The position numbers and the translations under genes were made by a program. A DNA stretch of 64,000 bases from Noviherbaspirillum sp. Root189 (lineage in GTDB: Bacteria > Pseudomonadota > Gammaproteobacteria > Burkholderiales > Burkholderiaceae_D). The stretch covers positions 62,001 to 126,000 of the forward strand of contig NZ_LMHZ01000003.1 of NCBI RefSeq assembly GCF_001428545.1, given 5' to 3'. The notes beneath the pieces are model-generated. The model did no database searches, was not told the origin of the DNA, and was given only the letters and a program-made list of their open reading frames with translations. Shown piece after piece: positions 58,346-64,000 of the stretch (positions are counted from its first letter, which is position 1; every line of letters begins with the position of its first letter).

Positions 58346-59383
58346 TCACTTCTCGCCCGCGATTTGAGACGCTAATGTGCGGCGAACCCGAATTGCTCCT
58401 GCATCCGCTTGGCAGGACAGCTCGGTTTTCGTGCTGCCATAACGTTCAATATGGGGTTCGATTTCTTCAAGTACGGTGACATCTTCCGCAATAACCCGAG
58501 CCATCTGAGCAAGCATCATGGCACTAAACTCATCATCGTCAGCGCGGAAATTGCGCGAGATGGCATTGAAATAGTGCGTAGTCGTCGGTGTTTCCGGCGT
58601 AATGAAGTGAATGAAATGGAACTGCCTATCAACACCTTCTTCGGTTATAACCGCCGGCCCGACTGCATCGACTAGACACGGGCCGTAGTAATCAGACGAG
58701 AGATAGCTTTCTACAGTGGTTCCAGCAATGTCCGGGAAGAAGAAGGCGAGGGGACCTTCTACTTTCGTATTTGGAAATTTTCGTAATACGCGTATCGATT
58801 GGTCATCGTTCGACATGATCGGCGGCGTAGCCGCTATGAAATCGTTGTTTCCTAATGTCTTTTCGTGAGAGTAGGAAATATGGCTGAGATCCATTAAGTT
58901 ATCTACCAGGATCGAATACCTAGCCTTGAGCGGTGTATTGCACCCCACATCAGCACGCCATTGTTCTGCGCCGAGCCCTATGCGCTCAATCGGGGGAATT
59001 TTAGTTGGGTCAGCAAGTTCTGGATCACCCATCCAAATCCAGGTTAATTCCCAACGGTCGACGACCGGATAACTCTTCGTCGCGAATCGTGCAGGAACAG
59101 CTTCTTGTGCCGGTATCGCGGTGCAACGGCCTGAACAGTCAAACTTATAACCATGGTAACCGCATACTACTGTATCGCCAAGCAGCTTACCAAAACGCAA
59201 AGGATAAAGACGATGCGGGCAAAGGGCTGCAAGCGCGACCGGGTCACCCGCTTCGGTGCGATAAAAGACAATCGGCTCGTCAAGAATACGCCGCTCAAAC
59301 ATTTCCCGGCTAATTTCGTTACGGATTGCTGCTACGTACCACTGGTTCTTTGGATAAGGTTTATGTTGCTCAATGGGATACAT
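58346..59383 (-). CDS. Rieske oxygenase, VanA-like
   Basis: 345 residues, start MYPIEQHKPYPKNQWYVAAI. Ligands are C55-P-H57 and C74-G-Y-H77; the iron motif is DNLMDLSHISYSH. ATG 59383 has ACGGAGACAAA upstream. The gene is visibly richer in A/T at third positions than vanA at 31 kb, suggesting a different origin. It is divergent from the AraC gene at 59.5 kb over a dyad-containing promoter, so it is probably under that regulator. Likely an O-demethylase; substrate unknown. Confidence 0.92.
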   Translation of the reverse strand: MYPIEQHKPYPKNQWYVAAIRNEISREMFERRILDEPIVFYRTEAGDPVALAALCPHRLYPLRFGKLLGDTVVCGYHGYKFDCSGRCTAIPAQEAVPARFATKSYPVVDRWELTWIWMGDPELADPTKIPPIERIGLGAEQWRADVGCNTPLKARYSILVDNLMDLSHISYSHEKTLGNNDFIAATPPIMSNDDQSIRVLRKFPNTKVEGPLAFFFPDIAGTTVESYLSSDYYGPCLVDAVGPAVITEEGVDRQFHFIHFITPETPTTTHYFNAISRNFRADDDEFSAMMLAQMARVIAEDVTVLEEIEPHIERYGSTKTELSCQADAGAIRVRRTLASQIAGEK

Positions 59384-59409
59384 TTTGTCTCCGTATTCCT
59401 TGTTGTTAT

Positions 59410-59427
59410 GAATGCTTAAATATAAGC
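59410..59427. promoter_or_regulatory. inverted repeat ATGCTTA-N4-TAAGCAT
   Basis: A perfect seven-base dyad about 27 bases upstream of the Rieske start and 120 before the AraC start. It resembles the GCTTTA-N4-TAAAGC dyad between vanA and vanB, which also sits beside an AraC gene. Confidence 0.5.
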
Positions 59428-59544
59428 ATCTAACATACCGCCTTGCTAATCAGGGCGAAATACGAAAAAATCCAAAACGCCGGCGGAATCGTCCAAACGA
59501 GAAGATATTGTTTTTATAGTGCGAATGGTTTTGGGAAATCAATA

Positions 59545-60555
59545 ATGGATACATTGTCGGAAGTGCTGTCTCCATTCAAATGTACGGACCAGGTCCTTGG
59601 AACATCCAAATTGAATGGTAATTGGGCATTCGTGATTGAAGATATATTGCCTGGCTACTGCCATGTCATCACGGAGGGCACCTGCTGGTTCGAAGGCGAA
59701 AATAAGCAACTGGTACAGCTGTGTGCCGGCGATAGTATTCTTGCAGTTAAAGGCGGCGAGATCAGACTGACCTCGGTCCCTGGTATCCCATTCTCTTCAT
59801 GGGGGAAGATGTGGGAAGGGCGTCGATTGCCGAAATTCCGTAAAGGGAACTCAATAGAAAGCCCAATTAAAATCAATTTCAAGCAGGCCGGATATAGTTT
59901 CGGTGTCAATGAGGCGACGCCCAGTACTAGCATTCTCACCATGGCTTTTTGCATTCATAGCGAATCCCAAACGTTGATAGATGCGCTACCTGCACGAATC
60001 GTCATAAGTGCATCGGAACTGAATATGCGACCTTGGGTGGAGGGCATTCTGGCACTGCTAGACGAGAGGGAACGGCATGTCGATAAAGAAGGCTTTCACG
60101 CTGAGTCCGGAAGACTAATTGAAGCTTACCTGCTGCGTCTAATACGCTTTCATGCCGCGACCTCAGATTTTTCTGTATTGGGATTGGTGCAGCGTGTGGG
60201 AGACTCAAGAATTACAAACGTCTTATTCGCGATGAATCGAAATCTCGCGATAGATTGGTCGCTGGACTCCCTGTCTTCGATCGCCGGCATGTCACGGTCA
60301 GCATTTGCGCAGAAGTTTTGTAGCATGGTAGGCCAGACGCCATTTGAATACCTTACCATGTTAAGAATGCAATTGGCGTGTCACCTTCTAAGTAAAGAAA
60401 CTATCAAGATGGTAGAAGTCGCAGCAAAGTCAGGTTTTCAGTCCGAGCGGACATTCCGCGATGCCTTTAGACGGCATCACGGAATGTCGCCTTTGGAATA
60501 TCGACGCTCTGTCATCCTTGCCCATGCGACGGCAGAAGTTTCGCATTACTCGTGA
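59545..60555 (+). CDS. AraC-family regulator with cupin-type sensor domain (second)
   Basis: 336 residues: cupin-like N-terminal domain (CHVITEGTCWFEG, LCAGDSILAVKGGE) and a C-terminal pair of helix-turn-helix motifs (LSSIAGMSRSAFAQKF and AAKSGFQSERTFRDAF). It has the same architecture as the 30.3 kb regulator. ATG 59545 gives the expected start MDTLSEVLSPFKCTDQV; the frame is open upstream but lacks a ribosome site. Strongly AT-shifted codons (many ATT, AAA, TTA) set it apart from the rest of the window. Divergent from the Rieske oxygenase it probably controls. Confidence 0.9.
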   Translation: MDTLSEVLSPFKCTDQVLGTSKLNGNWAFVIEDILPGYCHVITEGTCWFEGENKQLVQLCAGDSILAVKGGEIRLTSVPGIPFSSWGKMWEGRRLPKFRKGNSIESPIKINFKQAGYSFGVNEATPSTSILTMAFCIHSESQTLIDALPARIVISASELNMRPWVEGILALLDERERHVDKEGFHAESGRLIEAYLLRLIRFHAATSDFSVLGLVQRVGDSRITNVLFAMNRNLAIDWSLDSLSSIAGMSRSAFAQKFCSMVGQTPFEYLTMLRMQLACHLLSKETIKMVEVAAKSGFQSERTFRDAFRRHHGMSPLEYRRSVILAHATAEVSHYS

Positions 60556-60655
60556 TATTCTTAAATCAGGCGGCAGAGCCACCCTACATAGGTTGGGCTT
60601 ACTGTGCTGCAGGCGGTACTTAAAGCTGGTCGATTGACCGAAGCTTGTACTAATT

Positions 60656-60995
60656 AAGTTCTCTTATTGGCGCCAGCCGATCGGCTGGATGCTGGCTGTG
60701 CTGATGGCAAGCGTCAGTGCCGCCGCGGTGCTGATCCTCTGCGGTCGCCTCGGTGATAGAAGGCCCGTATGGCTGCTTCGACTTCAAGGATCGTCAGCCG
60801 CGCCAGATTTGGATCGGCGCCGGCATCGGCATTACGCCATTTGTCACGCGCATGATGCAACTGACGGCGGAGCCGGATGGTCGACCGATTGACCTGTTTC
60901 ATTCGACATCGGTTCCGGAGCCGACGGCCATGCACATGCTCATGACGGATGCAAAAGCCGCTGTGGCTGCAACCGGCGGAACCCGGTTAATCTAG
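60656..60995 (+). pseudogene. remnant of a ferric-reductase/ferredoxin-reductase-like gene
   Basis: A frame starting at GTG 60753 encodes VIEGPYGCFDFKDRQPRQIW, then IGAGIGITPFVTRMMQL and IDLFHSTSVPEPTA. These are the flavin/NAD-domain motifs of membrane ferric-reductase-type oxidoreductases, but it begins in mid-domain and stops soon after. A hydrophobic segment just upstream in another frame (WMLAVLMASVSAAAVLILCG, from about 60686) could be the N-terminal membrane part. The best reading is one gene with a large internal deletion and frameshift at about 60745. It is convergent with the siderophore-interacting protein gene. Confidence 0.65.
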
Positions 60996-61724
60996 CTGCT
61001 CGTGATAATTCGATGCGCCATGGCGCCAGTAGGCGGCTACCCGCATCGATTCCTTCGCAATGCCTTTTTCGGTACGAAGAATTTCCCGTAGCCGAGCCAT
61101 TAGCGAGGCTTCCCCTGCACACCATGCGAAACCCTCGCCCTCAGGGAGTTGAACTGCACTCAGTCCAGCGGCCAGTTCATCTGGCGAGAACACCCAATGC
61201 AGCTCCAGTTGCGCGTTGCTGTCGAACTCGCAACGGTCAGCATCATCGTCGGCTAGTGCCATAACAATGGCGCGCGCCGTGGCGGGGAGTTCTTCCAGAC
61301 GCCGGCGAATAGCAGGGAAGGCGGTAGAGTCGCCGGCTAACAGGTGCCAGTCATAATCCTGCGGAATGATCATCGAGCCGCGCGGGCCGGCGATGATCGC
61401 GCGCTGGCCGACGGCCGCCTGCCTCGCCCATTCCGACGCCTTGCCGTCGCCATGGCGAACGAACTCTATCGTTAGCTCGCGCTTGTCGCGGTTGAAATGC
61501 CGGGGCGTGTAATCCCTGCGGATCACTTCCCTAGCAGCATCGTTGAATGTGAATTTGACATGATCGTCGAACGAGGCGGACGCGAAATCCTGCAATGCCT
61601 CACCTTGGAACGTAATGCTGATAAAGTTGGCGCCGACCGGCCGGATGCGGACAACTTCCACATCCCGCTGCTTGATTTCATGACGAACCCGCTGGACCCT
61701 TCTTGCCTCCAAACCATTTTCCAT
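60987..61724 (-). CDS. siderophore-interacting protein (NADPH-dependent ferric-chelate reductase, ViuB family)
   Basis: 245-residue soluble flavoprotein: FAD domain with RDYTPRHFNRDKRELTIEFV (about 70-89) and NAD(P) domain with GDSTAFPAIRRRLEELP. The C-terminal AWCAGEASLMARLREIL and WRHGASNYHEQLD are typical SIP ends. It would release iron from ferric siderophores with NAD(P)H, in the cytoplasm. Divergent from the MarR gene 17 bases away, which may regulate it. Its stop slightly overlaps the end of the convergent reductase remnant. Confidence 0.93.
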   Translation of the reverse strand: MENGLEARRVQRVRHEIKQRDVEVVRIRPVGANFISITFQGEALQDFASASFDDHVKFTFNDAAREVIRRDYTPRHFNRDKRELTIEFVRHGDGKASEWARQAAVGQRAIIAGPRGSMIIPQDYDWHLLAGDSTAFPAIRRRLEELPATARAIVMALADDDADRCEFDSNAQLELHWVFSPDELAAGLSAVQLPEGEGFAWCAGEASLMARLREILRTEKGIAKESMRVAAYWRHGASNYHEQLD

Positions 61725-61747
61725 TGCTTAGGCCTTTTTGATTGATA

Positions 61748-62242
61748 ATGTCTCCTATTATGAATAAACAAGTTGATAAAGTCAACCAAAGTTCGGCCGC
61801 CGCTTCCGACATGGCCGATGAGGTATTTGAATCCATCCACGCGATCATGCACCTCTACCGCTCGCGGCAATACCGCACGCTGCGCGACGGCCTGCATGAT
61901 CTGACCCATATGGAAACCAAGACGCTCGGCTATTTCGCAAGGCACCCGGGAACGACGCAGAGCGATCTCGTCGCGCATACCGGCCGCGACAAGGCGCAGC
62001 TTGCACGCCTGATCAAGGGCTTGAGAGAGAAGGGTTTGCTCGAAGCGAGCACCGATGTTGCAGACCGCCGTAGTGTGCGCCTGCAGGTTACTGCGGCCGG
62101 ACAGGAAGTCTTCCGGCATTTGCAGCTGCAGGGCAGGCACCTGTCCAATATGGCCGTCGAGCATTTAAGTGAAGAGGAACGCAGTGCGCTGCTGTCGATG
62201 CTGCAAAAGGTTCGCTCGAACCTGGAAGATGAAACGGAGTGA
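61748..62242 (+). CDS. MarR-family regulator
   Basis: 164-residue winged-helix repressor-type protein: helices DEVFESIHAIMHLYRSRQY, recognition region GTTQSDLVAHTGRDKAQLARLI (spread over about 75-95) and the wing DRRSVRLQVTAAGQEVF, all typical. Start uncertain: ATG 61748 or ATG 61760, both with weak ribosome sites. Divergent from the siderophore-interacting protein gene with almost no gap, so it probably controls that gene and itself. Some MarR proteins respond to iron or phenolic ligands. Confidence 0.88.
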   Translation: MSPIMNKQVDKVNQSSAAASDMADEVFESIHAIMHLYRSRQYRTLRDGLHDLTHMETKTLGYFARHPGTTQSDLVAHTGRDKAQLARLIKGLREKGLLEASTDVADRRSVRLQVTAAGQEVFRHLQLQGRHLSNMAVEHLSEEERSALLSMLQKVRSNLEDETE

Positions 62243-62633
62243 GATCGGAAAGATTGGAGAAGTAAGAGCAGAGTGTTCAGTGTGGTGGCCGTCATCAGTT
62301 CGCACGTCGAGGCCATGGAAGACAGTCGAATCGCCATAGCTCATTAGCTCGCTCGTACCGCGCCAGAGCATTCCGTGGTTTCCTCCCTTGGGCTTGTAGG
62401 ACGCCTGCCGCAAGATTCAGATCGGCACCAAACTCCTGCGCGTGTAGGCAGGCATCCTACAACCCTTAACAAATGCAGCCATCCCTCAAAATATGCTCAA
62501 AGACTGCATTAACTTTGATAGCTGCAGGTTCCGCAGCTTGATAAATGCTGTTTGCATGGGCCCGGACTGGTTGTCCCTAAACTTGTTTCGCTGCAGGCAA
62601 GGCGGGCTTTTTCCTTGCGTTGAATATCAAACT
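62243..62633. other. 391-base region without a convincing gene
   Basis: Between the MarR gene and the convergent LysR gene. Short frames only. The long inverted repeat 62396-62460 is the sole structure seen. Confidence 0.5.
62396..62460. repeat. long-spaced inverted repeat
   Basis: GTAGGACGCCTGCC (62396-62409) and its complement at 62447-62460, 13 of 14 matching, 37 bases apart. It could be a hairpin in the MarR or LysR transcript or a remnant of a mobile-element end. Confidence 0.45.
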
Positions 62634-63545
62634 TTAGACAACCGCTCGGCGGCGCGCCTCGACGCATTCGGCCGCCAAGAACTCCAGCAGCGTTCGGACG
62701 GATGGCAGCAGCCCTCGCCGAGACGGAAATACGGCATGGACGATGCCAGCGCGCGGCCTCCAGTTGGGCAAAATGTGAACGAGCTGCCCGGATTCGACGT
62801 GGCGCCACACCATCATCGTGGGCAGCGCAACCACCCCTACGCCGGCAATGGCTGCATCGCACAGGGCCGCCTGGTCATCGCTGACCAAGCGTGGCACATG
62901 GGTGACGTTTGCGGTCTGACCGTCAGTGTGTTCGAGTTGCCACTGATAGTCGCGCCGTGGCGGCCCCAAAGTCACGCTGGGTGATTGGTGCAAGTCGGCA
63001 GGCGAGGTAATGGTTCGACCCGCTAGAAATCCCGGACTGGCTACCAAGCATTGCGTACTGGTGTCGAGCCTGCGCATGACAAGCTCAGTCGGTTCAAGCG
63101 GCGGGAAGCGCACGCGAATGGCAATGTCGAATCCTTCGGCAATCACATCGACCCGCCGGTTAGTGCTTTCCAGATGGATTTCCACGGCCGGGTAAGCGCT
63201 AAGGAAGCGCGCGAATAATTCGCCGAACTGAAAGTTGATCAGCGCTACCGGGCAACTTACGCGGATGATGCCACGCGGTGCGGCCTGCACTTGCGCGATT
63301 ACGTCGTCGGCGGCCTCGGCTTCCACCAGCATAGCGACGCAGCGTTCATAGTACGCGTGGCCAATCTCGGTAACCGAAAACCGGCGGGAGGAACGGTTGA
63401 GCAAGCGTAGCCCCAGCCTGTCTTCTAATTGAAGAATGCGCCGACTCAGCTTAGATTTTTGCATGCCCGTGGCGCGAGCCGCAGCGGCAAAGCCACCGTG
63501 GTCCACTACTTGGACGAAGTAATAAAGGTCGTTAAGGTCTTGCAT
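62634..63545 (-). CDS. LysR-family regulator, CrgA-like
   Basis: 303 residues starting MQDLNDLYYFVQVVDHGGFA with the helix-turn-helix ATGMQKSKLSRRILQLEDRLG, typical of the CrgA/PA2758-type LysR subgroup and unlike the three NodD-like proteins in this window. ATG 63545 has ATAGGACG upstream; an in-frame extension of 15 residues is unlikely. Divergent from the pirin gene at 63.66 kb, an arrangement common for this subgroup, so it probably regulates that gene. An effector cannot be named. Confidence 0.9.
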   Translation of the reverse strand: MQDLNDLYYFVQVVDHGGFAAAARATGMQKSKLSRRILQLEDRLGLRLLNRSSRRFSVTEIGHAYYERCVAMLVEAEAADDVIAQVQAAPRGIIRVSCPVALINFQFGELFARFLSAYPAVEIHLESTNRRVDVIAEGFDIAIRVRFPPLEPTELVMRRLDTSTQCLVASPGFLAGRTITSPADLHQSPSVTLGPPRRDYQWQLEHTDGQTANVTHVPRLVSDDQAALCDAAIAGVGVVALPTMMVWRHVESGQLVHILPNWRPRAGIVHAVFPSRRGLLPSVRTLLEFLAAECVEARRRAVV

Positions 63546-63658
63546 CGTCCTATTATTAGGATGGTGCGTCAGAAAATGCAATCTTTTCAAGCATTCGTTG
63601 CGTTGCTATCTTCAGTAACAACAGGCGGTGCTTATTACCGCTGTCACTGGAGATGAGA

Positions 63659-64000
63659 ATGAGCAAGGAAATTCTTGGCCGTTACGGCAACAATCGCAGC
63701 CACTGGGTGGGTGACGGTTTCCCAGTCCGCTCGCTATTTTCGTACAACAACCTTGGCCAGCATATCAGCCCGTTCCTGCTGCTTGACTACGCAGGGCCGC
63801 ACTACTTTGATCCGACGACCAAGCGCCGCGGCGTGGGCCAGCATCCGCATCGCGGGTTCGAGACGGTGACCGTCGTTTACGACGGTCAGGTGGCGCACAA
63901 CGATTCCGCTGGCAATGGCGGGGTCATCGGCCCCGGGGACGTCCAGTGGATGACAGCCGGAGCCGGCATCCTGCATGAGGAATACCATGCATCGGCGTTT
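63659..64000 (+). CDS. pirin family protein, 3' end beyond the window
   Basis: The first 114 codons of a cupin-fold pirin. ATG 63659 has TGGAGATGAGA upstream (ATG 63653 in the same frame overlaps the ribosome site). Visible features are GQHPHRGFETVTVVYDG with the metal-binding His pair, and VQWMTAGAGILHEEYH with another His and Glu; all four metal ligands expected in pirins appear present. Bacterial pirins can act as quercetin dioxygenases or as redox-linked regulators. Quercetinase activity would fit a flavonoid theme but is not shown. Confidence 0.9.
   Translation, partial: MSKEILGRYGNNRSHWVGDGFPVRSLFSYNNLGQHISPFLLLDYAGPHYFDPTTKRRGVGQHPHRGFETVTVVYDGQVAHNDSAGNGGVIGPGDVQWMTAGAGILHEEYHASAF

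Noticed and set aside
58162-58479. A 105-codon plus-strand frame starting in the repeated promoter element
   Set aside because: It overlaps the C-terminus of a clear Rieske gene on the other strand. The shared peptide DKPNKL with the 21.2 kb region comes from the repeated regulatory DNA, not from a protein family.

Overview
The window is a 64 kb catabolic region from a GC-rich proteobacterium. The gene set points to a betaproteobacterium, probably Burkholderiales: NodD-like LysR regulators, DUF1302/DUF1329 envelope pairs, an RND/YCF48 pair, VanA/VanB-type Rieske O-demethylases and glutathione-independent FdhA. The genus cannot be fixed from what is here. No rRNA, tRNA, CRISPR array, intact insertion sequence or housekeeping block was seen. 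Nearly every gene serves uptake, ring opening or funnelling of an aromatic, probably plant-derived, compound.

Layout. (1) 1-8.4 kb: a Rieske oxygenase cut by the window edge, a two-gene small-protein operon, a NodD-like LysR gene, then a divergent operon of C-C hydrolase, VOC ring-cleavage dioxygenase, Rieske ferredoxin and FAD monooxygenase, closed by a strong terminator. (2) 7.2-20 kb: YCF48-like protein plus RND transporter, a chemoreceptor, formaldehyde dehydrogenase fdhA, an FAH-family hydrolase, an ACMSD-like amidohydrolase, and the first DUF1302-DUF1329 pair. (3) 20-31 kb: a second set of the same chemistry. It has two more NodD-like LysR genes, a second VOC dioxygenase with an NTF2-like partner, and a minus-strand operon of hydroxyacid dehydrogenase, divergent enolase, APH-type kinase, FAH hydrolase and FAD monooxygenase, with an AraC gene beyond it. 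(4) 31-37 kb: divergent vanA and vanB, then a four-gene ABC importer. (5) 37-46.4 kb: BKACE enzyme, FAH hydrolase, FlK-like thioesterase, cyclase, GntR, iron-dependent alcohol dehydrogenase, alpha/beta hydrolase, membrane di-iron hydroxylase and thiolase. (6) 46.7-56.6 kb: GntR, VanA-like oxygenase, SMP-30 lactonase, DenD-like dehydrogenase, the second DUF1302-DUF1329 pair, MFS transporter, DoxX protein and a second Rieske ferredoxin. (7) 56.6-61 kb: an AT-richer block with two Rieske oxygenases and an AraC gene, then a broken reductase gene. (8) 61-64 kb: siderophore-interacting protein, MarR, LysR and the start of a pirin gene.

How it may work together (inference). Hydrophobic substrate would cross the outer membrane through the DUF1302/DUF1329/RND systems. 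Rieske oxygenases with VanB would remove O-methyl groups, and FdhA would oxidise the formaldehyde. FAD monooxygenases would add a ring hydroxyl, VOC dioxygenases would open the ring, and FAH and alpha/beta hydrolases would cut the products. The combination of NodD-like LysR, FAD monooxygenase and VOC dioxygenase resembles the fde (naringenin) locus of Herbaspirillum seropedicae. The most unusual parts are the dehydrogenase-enolase-kinase set embedded in a ring-cleavage operon, where the enolase has changed active-site residues, and a family of ATC-N9-GAT (nod-box-like) sites upstream of several operons. One of these sites sits in a roughly 45 bp element repeated 37 kb apart.
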